From Lacrimispora amygdalina (GTDB lineage Bacteria > Bacillota > Clostridia > Lachnospirales > Lachnospiraceae), in NCBI RefSeq assembly GCF_003432035.1, contig NZ_QOHO01000031.1, forward strand, positions 1 to 64,000: a stretch of 64,000 nt of DNA, read 5' to 3'. Positions within the stretch are counted from its first letter, which is position 1. Every line of letters starts with the position of its first letter. The position numbers were made by a program, and so were the translations under genes. The notes beneath the pieces are model-generated. The model made no database searches. It saw only the letters and a program-made list of their open reading frames with translations, and was not told the DNA's origin. Below are positions 33,902 to 43,294 of this stretch, piece by piece.

Positions 33902-35305
33902 ATGAATCTTTTATATTTAAACACTCATGATATAGGCAGATACTTAAATATCTACGGATATGATGTAGAAACTCCGAATCTAAACCAGCTGGCAAAAGAT
34001 GGGATGCTGCTTCGCAACATGCATTGTGCCAGTCCCACCTGTTCGCCAAGCAGGGCAGTACTGCTGACCGGACAATATCCACACAATAACGGATTAACTG
34101 GTTTGGCTCACAGAGGATTTGATATTACAGACAAAAAGACACATTTGGCAGCTTTTTTAAGACAGCAGGGGTATGAAACTGTTCTGGCAGGAGTGCAGCA
34201 TGAGATCAGAACAAGGTCAGAGTCCGAGCTTGGCTATGAAAAGGTACTGAATGGCGAAGCTTATTATCAAAAAGGAATTCGCCAGGAAGAGTTTCTGACA
34301 ATGCAGGATGAGATGGCAACAGAGGCTGCAGTTGTTTACCTACAGTCCAGAAAAACGACAGACCGGCCATTTTACTTAGCCGTGGGTTATGGCTGTACCC
34401 ATAGGGAATATCCCGATCTGCCCCAGGAATATAACTGCAGCTATATTATGCCGCCTAAGGGAGTGCCGGATCAGGCAGGATCGAGGCAGGATATGGCCAG
34501 ATTAAAAATAGCCCTGGAGCGTATGGATCGGTATTGTGGAAAAATTATTGAGACATTAAAGGCCATTGGGGAATATGAGAATACGGTGATTGTATTTACT
34601 ACCGACCATGGACTGCCAATTCCCAAGGCAAAGTGCACATTGTATGATGATGGTACCGGTGTTGCGATGATTATCAAAGCGCCTGGAATAACAAAACCAT
34701 GCCAGAGTTCAGATGCTTTGTTATCCCAGATTGACTTTTATCCGACTCTTTGTGAAATTCTGTCCCTGCCGCAGCCGGAATGGCTTCAGGGGGTATCTTT
34801 TCTGCCTGTTCTAAACCAGACATCATCAGAAGTGCGCAATGAAATATACGGCGAAATTAATTATCATATTGCCTGCGAACCGGTTCGGTCAGTGCGGACC
34901 AGCCGTTATAAGTACATACGTCATTATCTGGCTGAATATCCATATCAGATCCCATGCCACATTGATGACAGTGAACCGAAAGAAATCTTTCATCAGGCTG
35001 GTATTTTTGAACAGAAACTGCCAATGGAAGAATTATACGATTTAGTGGGTGATCCGCAGGAACGGAATAATCTTGCAGAATGTCCGGAATATCAAAAGCA
35101 GAAAAATGAAATGCAGAATCTATTACTGGATTGGCAGGTTAAAACCGGGGATCCTTTATTAGAAACCGGAACCGTTTGCCTTCCGGCAGGGGCTATTGCC
35201 AGTACGCCGGATTCCTACAGCACCAAAACACAGGTAATACTGCCGGAATGCAGACAATATTTAGGAGCTTTAAAAGAGGTACTTCAAAATAATATAAAAG
35301 GCTAA
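33902..35305 (+). CDS. Cys-type sulfatase, cytoplasmic
   Basis: A 467-residue type I sulfatase. The formylglycine signature is CSPSRAVLLTG, so the active site comes from Cys and needs a radical SAM maturase (anSME), not present here. The N-terminus MNLLYLNTHDIGRYL and the later TTDHGLPIPKAKCTLYDDGT resemble the SGSH-like (N-sulfoglucosamine) group of sulfatases. No signal peptide, so it acts inside the cell. ATGs at 33896 and 33902 are in frame; the second has AAGGAG eight bases upstream. Exact sulfate ester or sulfamate not determined. Confidence 0.85.
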   Translation: MNLLYLNTHDIGRYLNIYGYDVETPNLNQLAKDGMLLRNMHCASPTCSPSRAVLLTGQYPHNNGLTGLAHRGFDITDKKTHLAAFLRQQGYETVLAGVQHEIRTRSESELGYEKVLNGEAYYQKGIRQEEFLTMQDEMATEAAVVYLQSRKTTDRPFYLAVGYGCTHREYPDLPQEYNCSYIMPPKGVPDQAGSRQDMARLKIALERMDRYCGKIIETLKAIGEYENTVIVFTTDHGLPIPKAKCTLYDDGTGVAMIIKAPGITKPCQSSDALLSQIDFYPTLCEILSLPQPEWLQGVSFLPVLNQTSSEVRNEIYGEINYHIACEPVRSVRTSRYKYIRHYLAEYPYQIPCHIDDSEPKEIFHQAGIFEQKLPMEELYDLVGDPQERNNLAECPEYQKQKNEMQNLLLDWQVKTGDPLLETGTVCLPAGAIASTPDSYSTKTQVILPECRQYLGALKEVLQNNIKG

Positions 35306-35332
35306 GCCTGTCATTGTTCGAAAAGAGCAAAA

Positions 35333-35374
35333 TAAAAAGTTGTAATTTCGATAAGGAATTATAACTTTTTTATT
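35333..35374 (+). terminator. Terminator after the first sulfatase gene
   Basis: AAAAGTTGTAATT pairs with AATTATAACTTTT (one G-U) around nine bases, ending in six T. Transcription of the importer genes therefore largely restarts after it. Confidence 0.8.
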
Positions 35375-35473
35375 TCTGACCTGAAATTCTAAAATAATGT
35401 TCGTTTATTTGGGAGAAGTGAAAGAAAAAATCAATTACAATGTGTTTATATCAAATGGAGAGAGGTCAGAACA

Positions 35474-36982
35474 ATGAGAGAGAAAGGTGAAGTTGTATTA
35501 GAAGTCAGGAATATGTGTAAGAACTTCGGATCAACCATAGCCCTTAACCATGTAGATTTTCAAATCAGGAAAGGAGAAATACGAGGGTTAATAGGGGAGA
35601 ATGGAAGCGGTAAATCAACCGTTTCATCAATTATTGCAGGAATGCAGCCAGCTACGGATGGAGAGATGTTTTACCATGGAAATCCATGGAAACCAAAGAC
35701 AATGTTAGAAGCAGCAAAGGCCGGAATCGGTATGATTGTCCAGGAAGCCGGAACAATCGAAAATATAACAGTAGCCGAGAATATTTTTCTGGGGAATGCG
35801 GCTGGTTTTTTAAAGGGACCCTTTGTCAACAGGAAGGCAATGACAAAGGCTGCCGAGAAAGCATTGACAGATTGCGGAATTGATTATATCAATGCGTCCT
35901 ATCCCACCAGACTGCTGGATATGCAAAAGCGTAAACTGATTGAGATTGCAAAGGTAATGTCTTTGGATCCTGAGATATTGATTGTAGATGAAACCACGAC
36001 TGCCCTGTCCCAGCGCGGCAGAGATATATTGTATAAAATTATGCACCGCCTGGCAGATGCGGGTAAGTCGGTATTGATTATTTCCCATGATATGGAAGAA
36101 ATGATGACCCATTGTGACGTTCTCACAATTTTACGTGACGGTGAGATTATCGATAATCTGGAAAAAGAAGATTTTGAGGACAGTAAAATCAAAAAGCTGA
36201 TGGTAGGACGTGATATTCAGGGTAATTATTACCGGAATGACAACGATACCTGCAGCGATGAAATCGTCTTAAAAGCAAACTATATTACTACCTTGAATGA
36301 TCTGATGTGTTTTAACCTGGAGTTACATAAAGGTGAGATTCTTGGTATCGGCGGTTTGTCAGACTGCGGCATGCATGCTTTAGGACGTGCCCTCTATGGT
36401 CTGGACGAGATAATTGACGGTGAAGTAATTCTCACTGAAACTAACACGGTTGTAAAGGACAGTATTATTGCTTTTCAGCATGGTATGGGGTATGTTTCCA
36501 AAAACCGGGATTCGGAATCTCTGGAACTTATGGCACCCGTCAAAGAAAACATTCAAAGCACCGGCTATTGGAAGAACATCTGGAAAAAGCCCCTGATCGA
36601 TTTTAAGAAAGAGAAAAAGTATGTAACAGACCAAGTGGAAAATCTGTCAATAAAATGCCGCAATATAAATCAGCCGGTCCGGTTTCTATCAGGCGGCAAT
36701 AAGCAGAAAGTGGTATTTGGAAAGTGGATAGCCGCTGATTCCAGCATATTGATTCTTGACTGTCCTACCAGAGGTGTTGATGTTGGAGTGAAAGCTGCCA
36801 TGTATCAGTTGATGTATGAAATGAAAAAACAGGGAAAAGCGATTATTATGATCAGTGAAGAGTTACCGGAACTGATTGGCATGAGTGACCGGCTGCTGAT
36901 TATGCGGGATGGTGCAGTCAGCGGCGAATTTTACCGCAAAGATGGTTTAAATGAGCATGACCTGATTAATTACATGATTTAA
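35474..36982 (+). CDS. Sugar ABC importer ATPase with atypical motifs
   Basis: A 502-residue duplicated ATPase of the RbsA type. NBD1 has a full Walker A (GENGSGKST) but a divergent signature (LLDMQKRKLIEIAK) and Walker B VDETTTAL. NBD2 has a degraded Walker A (GGLSDCGMHALG), a good signature LSGGNKQKVVFGKW, and Walker B LDCPTRGVDVG, where the usual catalytic Glu is Cys. The paralogue at 25584 has normal LDEPTRG at this site. Hydrolysis is probably confined to NBD1. It starts a set with two permeases and one binding protein. Confidence 0.88.
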   Translation: MREKGEVVLEVRNMCKNFGSTIALNHVDFQIRKGEIRGLIGENGSGKSTVSSIIAGMQPATDGEMFYHGNPWKPKTMLEAAKAGIGMIVQEAGTIENITVAENIFLGNAAGFLKGPFVNRKAMTKAAEKALTDCGIDYINASYPTRLLDMQKRKLIEIAKVMSLDPEILIVDETTTALSQRGRDILYKIMHRLADAGKSVLIISHDMEEMMTHCDVLTILRDGEIIDNLEKEDFEDSKIKKLMVGRDIQGNYYRNDNDTCSDEIVLKANYITTLNDLMCFNLELHKGEILGIGGLSDCGMHALGRALYGLDEIIDGEVILTETNTVVKDSIIAFQHGMGYVSKNRDSESLELMAPVKENIQSTGYWKNIWKKPLIDFKKEKKYVTDQVENLSIKCRNINQPVRFLSGGNKQKVVFGKWIAADSSILILDCPTRGVDVGVKAAMYQLMYEMKKQGKAIIMISEELPELIGMSDRLLIMRDGAVSGEFYRKDGLNEHDLINYMI

Positions 36983-36996
36983 GGGAGGAAATTCAA

Positions 36997-37956
36997 GTGA
37001 AACAATTAACAAAAATAAAGGAAAACCGTTATTTCATGGAAGTGTTTCCTTTTGCCATTTTATTTCTTCTACTGCTTGTGTTTGGGTTAGGCACAGGAGG
37101 ACGCTTCTTTGCAAAAGCAAATATAACCGGAATTTTTAATCAGGCACTCATAACCGCAACAGCCACCATTGGTATTGCATTTATCTATACCACCGGCAAT
37201 CTGGATATCTCGATCGGAGCGGTTATTGCCCTGGCAGCAACGGTGGGCGGAAAAATCTATCTGGCAACAGAAAATACAGTAATTATGATTCTGGTAACAC
37301 TCCTGATCTGTCTGGCTCTGATGGCATGGAATTCCACTTTGTCAGTCAGCTTACATATTAAAACAACCACTGCCGCAATTGTTATGATGCAGATTTATAA
37401 GGCAATACAGGAATCTCTGGTAGGTGCTGTAGATTTAACTGTACCTTTTGCCATATGCTCGGCATTGGAAAAGAGCGCATTCCGGATGGTGACTCTGCTG
37501 TTGTATCTGGTTCTGGCAATTGTGATTTACAATTTCACACCATTTGGCAGAGCAGTTCGCTTCATTGGCGGAAATGAAAACTGTGCCACCCAGAGCGGCT
37601 TAAGAAAGTCAACTTATATCCGCTTAAGTTTCCTGATTGCAGGAGTCGGGGTAGGCTTGTCGGCCGTTTACACGATTATCCGTGTAGGAACGATTACTAC
37701 ATCTACAGCCGGAAGTATGGGTATGGATGTAATGCTGGCAACCGTACTGGGAGGAATGTCAATTTTTGGCGGTGACCGTTCCAAATGCTACGCAGGTGTG
37801 TTGGGAGCAATAACGGTAGTAGTGTTAAACAAGGGGCTTCTGATGATGGGAGTGGATAACTCACTCGTACAGGGGATCCGGGGAATTTTATTCCTTTTGT
37901 TAGTGTATTTAAACAGCGAAAGACCAGATGTATTACCAACCAGAAAACAATTTTAG
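36997..37956 (+). CDS. Sugar ABC importer permease 1
   Basis: A 319-residue RbsC-family membrane protein with about 8-10 hydrophobic segments and the motif IYTTGNLDISIGAVIALAA (the family has GGIDLSVGS here). A late GMSIFGGDRSKCYAGVLGAI matches the family loop. A second, different permease (39303) belongs to the same set, so the channel is probably a heterodimer. It begins 14 bases after the ATPase. Confidence 0.88.
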   Translation: MKQLTKIKENRYFMEVFPFAILFLLLLVFGLGTGGRFFAKANITGIFNQALITATATIGIAFIYTTGNLDISIGAVIALAATVGGKIYLATENTVIMILVTLLICLALMAWNSTLSVSLHIKTTTAAIVMMQIYKAIQESLVGAVDLTVPFAICSALEKSAFRMVTLLLYLVLAIVIYNFTPFGRAVRFIGGNENCATQSGLRKSTYIRLSFLIAGVGVGLSAVYTIIRVGTITTSTAGSMGMDVMLATVLGGMSIFGGDRSKCYAGVLGAITVVVLNKGLLMMGVDNSLVQGIRGILFLLLVYLNSERPDVLPTRKQF

Positions 37957-37968
37957 GAGGAATGAAGA

Positions 37969-39291
37969 ATGAAAAGAAGAGTATTGGCAATTGCAATGGC
38001 ATTTACCATGATGGCTGCAGGTCTGGCAGGATGCAAAAGCGCATCGGAAGAGGCTGTGGCTGAGCCAACCACTACAGCTGCAGGCAGCACAGCAGCGGGT
38101 GAAAGTACGGCTGCTAACACAACTCAGGCTGCAAACTACGATCATGCTACTGACCACGAAACGTTTAAAATCGGGCTGGCTTTTGGAGATATGTCCAATG
38201 AAAACCTGGAACGGATTGATTACCTTAAAAATTATATAGCTCCAAAATACAATGTAGAATTTATTGTTTCGGAGGCACTGGATTCAGCCGAGGCAGAACT
38301 TAATTTTATTGAAAATGCGCAAATTTCCGGAGCCAAGGGCATCCTCAGTTTCTCACCTACTTACTGGGAACAGGCCGGAAATAAATGCCAGGAGCTGGGT
38401 ATCTATTATGCAGTTCAAAGAACAGCTAACACCTCAAGCATTGACGGATTGGAATATTTCTGCGGTGGTTTTGGTTCCCAGCAGTCATCTACGGCTGCCC
38501 AGATGAAAATAGCAGCTGAAAATTTCCTTGGCGACGGCCAAAAACACGGCATTTTGATTCCAACTCTGCTGGCTTGTAAAAATAATGAGGCTCATCGTCT
38601 CAACGCAACCGCGATTATGGAAGCAGTTGAGGAAGCGTATGATTTAAAATTCACCAAGCCGATTGATGAACTGGTAGTTGCCGGTGAACCTACAATGGCA
38701 GAAAACGATAAAGGGATTGATGTTTATCTGTATCCGGGAGAGATGAAAAACGAAGATGTAATCACGGGTATTTCGGCAGCGTTATTAACTGGAAAATATG
38801 ATGTAGTAATGGGTGCCGGCAATACTTATACACAGTTATCACAGATTATTGATGAAGCAGAACGGTCATTTAACAAAAACATTATGGTGGCATCTGTTGG
38901 TGAATTATCCGAATCTTTACATACTGCAATGAATACGGATGACTGTACTGGTAATAAGGCATTGGATTTTGCTGTAGTAAAGTCAACAACGGTAATTGCC
39001 GGCGAAGGCTTTGCAATTTTGATGAATGGTCTGTTAGGGGATTCTGATGTTCTGAAGCCAGATGGCAAGGCAATGAAATTCCAGGCATTAAACTGGGGCT
39101 GTGACGGACCGCAGCAATTGGCTGAAATTGAACAGCTGGACCAGGATGAATCCACTTATGTATTTAATTCCGATATGATTGATAAGATGATTAAAAAGAC
39201 GAATCCCAGTCTTACCAATGAGGAAATACACACCATGTTAGGTGATTTAACTTTGTATAATTGCTTAAAGATGTTGGGGCTTACCCAATAA
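37969..39291 (+). CDS. Sugar-binding lipoprotein of the sulfatase locus
   Basis: A 440-residue binding protein with a signal peptide ending in the lipobox GLAGC, a Thr/Ala-rich linker (about residues 28-55), and a periplasmic-binding fold starting HETFKIGLAFGDMSNENLER. It is larger than typical RbsB. Its genes sit with two RbsC-like permeases and three sulfatases, so the ligand may be a sulfated mono- or disaccharide. That is inference from context. GGAGG precedes the ATG. Confidence 0.85.
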   Translation: MKRRVLAIAMAFTMMAAGLAGCKSASEEAVAEPTTTAAGSTAAGESTAANTTQAANYDHATDHETFKIGLAFGDMSNENLERIDYLKNYIAPKYNVEFIVSEALDSAEAELNFIENAQISGAKGILSFSPTYWEQAGNKCQELGIYYAVQRTANTSSIDGLEYFCGGFGSQQSSTAAQMKIAAENFLGDGQKHGILIPTLLACKNNEAHRLNATAIMEAVEEAYDLKFTKPIDELVVAGEPTMAENDKGIDVYLYPGEMKNEDVITGISAALLTGKYDVVMGAGNTYTQLSQIIDEAERSFNKNIMVASVGELSESLHTAMNTDDCTGNKALDFAVVKSTTVIAGEGFAILMNGLLGDSDVLKPDGKAMKFQALNWGCDGPQQLAEIEQLDQDESTYVFNSDMIDKMIKKTNPSLTNEEIHTMLGDLTLYNCLKMLGLTQ

Positions 39292-39302
39292 AGGAGACTG
39301 CC

Positions 39303-40325
39303 ATGAATAAGAGCGCACTTAGATTGAATATTAAAAATGCCATCTGTTCCTTATGTGTACCGGTAGGGATATATCTGATTATGGAAATTATCGCCCGGAT
39401 GGTAACTGGAGCAGGAGTTATTAATAATATGGCAGATTTGAAGAATCTGGCTCGAACCTTCGCCTCTTTGTTTTGTATTGCACTGGCTCTCAGCTGCAAT
39501 CTGCCAGCTGGAAGAATGGATTTCTCACTTGGCTCCCAGATGATTCTGGCGGTAATATTTGGAGGTAATATTGCTTTAAGCCTGGGAATGGGAGGAATCG
39601 GTACATTAGTTATCAGTATCTTATTTGGTGTGATTGCCGGTTTCCTGGTTGGTGTGGCATTTGTAAAAACCAGAATTATTCCCATGATTCTTGGTATGGG
39701 AATGGCCCTGATCTATGAATGTATTTCATTCTCAGCATTTGGATCAAAAGGGCTGCAGACATTCGGAAACAGTAAGCTGGCAATTTTATCGAACGTAACT
39801 TTTATATCCATCGTAGTGCTGCTGGTAACTTTGGTAATGGGATATTTATTCCTGATGTCACCATTTGGCTATAACCGCAAAGCAATTCAGGGAAATCAGA
39901 GGATTGCCATGAACTCAGGAATTAATATTTTCTCTAATTGTATAATCTGTTATACCATAGCAGGCGGTCTGGTCGCTATCGCCGGAATCTTCGACACCGT
40001 TTTCAAAGGTAATCTGGCACCGGTTTTAGGTATGGATTCCCGCGCTACGGTTATGGGTAATATGTTTGCGGTTATGCTTGGAATGACTCTGGCACGCTTC
40101 AGCAATTCTGTAGTCGGTATTTTAATGGCTGTATTGTCAATTAAAATTTTAACTCTCGGTCTCTCCAAGCTGGCTTTAGACAACAGCGTACAGACCTTAG
40201 TCATCTATTTTCTCTTCCTGATCCTGATGATCTACCGTATGAATGAAAATGAGATCAAGGCATGGAAAAAGAAGAAAATAAGAATAGCAGAGGCAAAACG
40301 AATACGAGCAAAAATGGCAGAGTAA
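39303..40325 (+). CDS. Sugar ABC importer permease 2
   Basis: A 340-residue membrane protein with about 8-10 hydrophobic segments. The family site reads LPAGRMDFSLGSQMILAVIF, a looser form of the RbsC motif. The frame opens at 39261 inside the binding-protein gene, but the ATG at 39303 has AAAGGAGA upstream. The C-terminus is long and basic (KAWKKKKIRIAEAKRIRAKM). It differs clearly from permease 1, pointing to a heterodimeric channel. Confidence 0.85.
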   Translation: MNKSALRLNIKNAICSLCVPVGIYLIMEIIARMVTGAGVINNMADLKNLARTFASLFCIALALSCNLPAGRMDFSLGSQMILAVIFGGNIALSLGMGGIGTLVISILFGVIAGFLVGVAFVKTRIIPMILGMGMALIYECISFSAFGSKGLQTFGNSKLAILSNVTFISIVVLLVTLVMGYLFLMSPFGYNRKAIQGNQRIAMNSGINIFSNCIICYTIAGGLVAIAGIFDTVFKGNLAPVLGMDSRATVMGNMFAVMLGMTLARFSNSVVGILMAVLSIKILTLGLSKLALDNSVQTLVIYFLFLILMIYRMNENEIKAWKKKKIRIAEAKRIRAKMAE

Positions 40326-40337
40326 TAGGAGAAAATC

Positions 40338-41786
40338 ATGAAAAAAACCGATATATTAATATATTTGAGCGATCAGCACAGCCCCATCTTTTCCGGATGG
40401 GGTGCTGTGCCGGTTGAGACGCCGAATTTAGACAGACTAAGGGAAGACGGGACTAATTTTACAGAGAGTTATACCTCCTGTCCACTGTGTGTTCCGGCCA
40501 GAATGTCAATGTTGTCAGCAAAGCTGCCTTCTAAAACAGGGGTATATTCAAATTTTGATACCCTGGCAGATATGACACCCACATTTTTACATCCCTTTGC
40601 AGCTGCAGGGTATGAGACTGTGTTAATTGGACGGATGCATTTTATTGGTCAGGATCAAAGGCATGGTTTTACAAAACGTCTGGTGGGGGATATCACACCA
40701 GTCACATGGAACCGGCCAGGTGAATCATTGGCTCAGGAGCGAGGGGTATTTAAGGACTGTTTTATGGATACCTGCTGTACGGATGTAATAGGCGGCGGAG
40801 AATCACCGGTGCTTCATTATGATGAGGCGGTGGTGGACGCAGCTCTTGAGTATCTGTCACAGGAGCATGAAAAGCCTCAGCTGATTGTTGTTGGTACCTA
40901 TGGCCCCCATTACCCGTATGTGGCGCCAAAAGAATTGTATCTGAAATATTTAAATCGTGTAACCGTACCTGACAGCTTTGAAACGGATATGCCGATGAAC
41001 CGGCTGCTGGAAAAAAAGAAAAAAGAACGTTCCTTTGATGCGGACAGTGCCAGGCAGGCGCTTGCAGCTTATTGCGGAATGATTGAGCATATGGATGGAC
41101 AGATCGGCAGGGTAAGGGCTGCATTTAACGATTATTCCAAACGTTCCAATCAGTCTTCCATATTCTGCTATCTGTCAGATCATGGCGATCAGGTTGGAGA
41201 AAACCGTTTATATGGAAAGCAGACATTTTTTGAAAAGTCGGCGAAGATTCCGTTACTGTTTGCCGGAGATGGCATTGGTTGTGCACGAAGCGTGGATGCA
41301 CCCGTCAGCATTATGGATTTAGGACCAACGATGTGTGAACTGGCCGGGGTGGAATTTCCCGTTGAAACAGATGGGACCAGTCTTGCGAAAGTCCTGACAA
41401 AAGCGGAAGAGCCGGACTATGAGCGGGCAGTTATCAGTCAGTTTATGGCAGGTGATCTCAATGAAAGATCCTATGGAATCATGGTAAGAAAGAATCATTA
41501 TAAGTATATTACCTATCATGGCTATGAGGATGAAGATATGCTGTTTGATCTTGCCAGAGATTCCAATGAAAAGACCAATTTAAATCATAGTAATCCTGAA
41601 CTTTCCAGTGAACTGAGAAGTATTGCCCTGACGTTTGCAGATCCAAAACAACAAGAAAAGTCCTTCGTGGAGCATTGGCATATGCACAAATGGATGATGG
41701 CATGGGAAAAAGAAACCGGTATGAACGATGGGGAGCGATGGAGCCAAAATCCAGCTTCAGCCAGAGATTTGCCTGAAGTAAGATAG
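40338..41786 (+). CDS. Sulfatase with variant signature
   Basis: A 482-residue type I sulfatase of the alkaline phosphatase superfamily. The signature is CVPARMSMLSA: the Cys-x-Pro-x-Arg core is intact but the usual Thr-Gly ending is Ser-Ala. Metal-site motifs are LSDQHSP at the N-terminus and LSDHGDQVGENRLYGKQTFFE in the C-terminal half. There is no signal peptide. It differs from the other two sulfatases, so the three probably remove different sulfates. It starts 12 bases after permease 2, with an AGGAG site. Confidence 0.85.
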   Translation: MKKTDILIYLSDQHSPIFSGWGAVPVETPNLDRLREDGTNFTESYTSCPLCVPARMSMLSAKLPSKTGVYSNFDTLADMTPTFLHPFAAAGYETVLIGRMHFIGQDQRHGFTKRLVGDITPVTWNRPGESLAQERGVFKDCFMDTCCTDVIGGGESPVLHYDEAVVDAALEYLSQEHEKPQLIVVGTYGPHYPYVAPKELYLKYLNRVTVPDSFETDMPMNRLLEKKKKERSFDADSARQALAAYCGMIEHMDGQIGRVRAAFNDYSKRSNQSSIFCYLSDHGDQVGENRLYGKQTFFEKSAKIPLLFAGDGIGCARSVDAPVSIMDLGPTMCELAGVEFPVETDGTSLAKVLTKAEEPDYERAVISQFMAGDLNERSYGIMVRKNHYKYITYHGYEDEDMLFDLARDSNEKTNLNHSNPELSSELRSIALTFADPKQQEKSFVEHWHMHKWMMAWEKETGMNDGERWSQNPASARDLPEVR

Positions 41787-41798
41787 GAGCTTAATTTT

Positions 41799-43157
41799 AT
41801 GGATAGAAAAAATATTTTATTTTTAGTGGCGGATGATATGAATTATAATTCTCTTGGTGCTTTTGGCTGCCCGGTGGAGGACATCAGTCCTAATCTGGAC
41901 AGACTTGCAGCAGAGGGGCTGTTATTGGAACGGGCTCATGTAACAGCTGCAATCTGCATGCCATCGAGAGAGTGCCTGTTAACAGGAAAATATCCTCATC
42001 GAAACGGTGCACCAGGATTTGATCCCATTGCTGCAGATGTGACTACCTTAACGGAATACCTACATAAATATGGCTACATAAATGGTATTTGCGGGAAAGA
42101 AGAGCACTGTAAGCCGATTGAAAAATTTGAGTGGGATTATATGGGAGATGTATTCAATGCGAAACATCTCTATGGCAGAGCACCTTATATTTATTATCAA
42201 AAGGCAAAAGAGTTTTTTGATAAATCAAAAACAGAAAATGCGCCGTTCTTCTTTATGGCTAATTCTCACGATCCGCACCGTCCCTTTGCCGGCAGCGATC
42301 AGGAATTAAAGAAATACGGGTATCATACTTATGCTTCCCGCTATTATACACCGGAGGAAGTAGCCGTACCTGGTTTCCTTCCTGATATACCTGAGGTCAG
42401 AAAAGAAGCTGCTGAATATTTTTCCAGTGTACATCGCTGCGATGAAACAATGGGAATGGTACTAAAAGCATTAAAGGAATCGGGGATGTATGACGATACT
42501 ATTATTGTATTTTTAAGTGATAACGGGATGGCATTTCCTTTTGCTAAAACAAACTGTTATTTAAACAGCAATCGTACTCCTATGATTGTCAGGGCCCCCG
42601 GTGTAACAAAAGCTGGGGAAAGAGATACGGCTCACTTCGTTTCAGGAATTGATTTTATGCCAACAATGCTGGAGCTGCTGGAACTGCCCATTCCGGAAGA
42701 TATGGATGGCCGTTCTTACGCAGGGATACTGAAGGGGCATAAGGAGTCTGGATGGGAAGATGTTTATACTCAGATTACGTCAACAGCCAGGCATGATTTA
42801 TATCCCATGCGGGCAATTCAGGATGCAGAGTATGCTTACATATTCAATGAATGGTCAGATGGCAGTTATCAGTTCATGAATGAATCGAAAATGGGGCGGA
42901 CGTATCAGGCAATGGTGAACGAAGCAAAAAACGATGAGACCGTTGCCGCCCGTGTCCAGATGTATGATTATCGGAAAAAAGAAGAATTATATGATTTAAG
43001 GAGGGATCCGGATGCCTTGGAAAATTTAATTGACAAACCGCAATATCAGGAAACCGTGAATCTCTATCGTCAGAAGATGTTAAGATACATGGAAAACACC
43101 AGGGATGACATTATATTGCAATATAAGAAAGCCGTACCGGATCTTAACCATATTTAA
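41799..43157 (+). CDS. SGSH-like Cys-type sulfatase
   Basis: A 452-residue type I sulfatase with full signature CMPSRECLLTG. Its N-terminus KNILFLVADDMNYNSLGAFG, the NSHDPHRPF stretch, LSDNGMAFPFAKTNCYLN and FNEWSDGSYQF resemble the N-sulfoglucosamine sulfohydrolase group, which acts on heparan-type sugars. No signal peptide, so cytoplasmic. It is the last gene before the terminator at 43216. The substrate is suggested by pattern, not proven. Confidence 0.85.
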   Translation: MDRKNILFLVADDMNYNSLGAFGCPVEDISPNLDRLAAEGLLLERAHVTAAICMPSRECLLTGKYPHRNGAPGFDPIAADVTTLTEYLHKYGYINGICGKEEHCKPIEKFEWDYMGDVFNAKHLYGRAPYIYYQKAKEFFDKSKTENAPFFFMANSHDPHRPFAGSDQELKKYGYHTYASRYYTPEEVAVPGFLPDIPEVRKEAAEYFSSVHRCDETMGMVLKALKESGMYDDTIIVFLSDNGMAFPFAKTNCYLNSNRTPMIVRAPGVTKAGERDTAHFVSGIDFMPTMLELLELPIPEDMDGRSYAGILKGHKESGWEDVYTQITSTARHDLYPMRAIQDAEYAYIFNEWSDGSYQFMNESKMGRTYQAMVNEAKNDETVAARVQMYDYRKKEELYDLRRDPDALENLIDKPQYQETVNLYRQKMLRYMENTRDDIILQYKKAVPDLNHI

Positions 43158-43215
43158 GTTAGTATTATCGAAAAAAACAGCTTCAGTTTCAGAAAAGAAA
43201 CTGTTTATAGAAAGA

Positions 43216-43251
43216 GGGCAAACTGGATTGATATATCGTTTGTCCCTTTTT
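43216..43251 (+). terminator. Terminator after the sulfatase operon
   Basis: GGGCAAAC pairs with GTTTG-T-CCC (one bulged base), followed by five T. A smaller hairpin CAGTTTC...GAAACTG (43184-43203) precedes it. Confidence 0.75.
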
Positions 43252-43266
43252 GTAATGTAATTACAT
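43228..43266 (+). promoter_or_regulatory. Promoter and palindrome before the YesM-type kinase gene
   Basis: TTGATA (43228-43233), 17 bases, TGTAAT (43251-43256) overlaps the preceding terminator. The perfect palindrome ATGTAATTACAT (43255-43266) covers the expected start and repeats the half-site found at 24246-24270. Confidence 0.55.
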
Positions 43267-43294
43267 CTGATGCAAAGTGAGGACGGGAACGTGT

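Noticed and set aside
40338-43157. Secreted sulfatases
   Set aside because: No hydrophobic signal segment at the N-termini; each starts directly in the first beta strand of the sulfatase fold.
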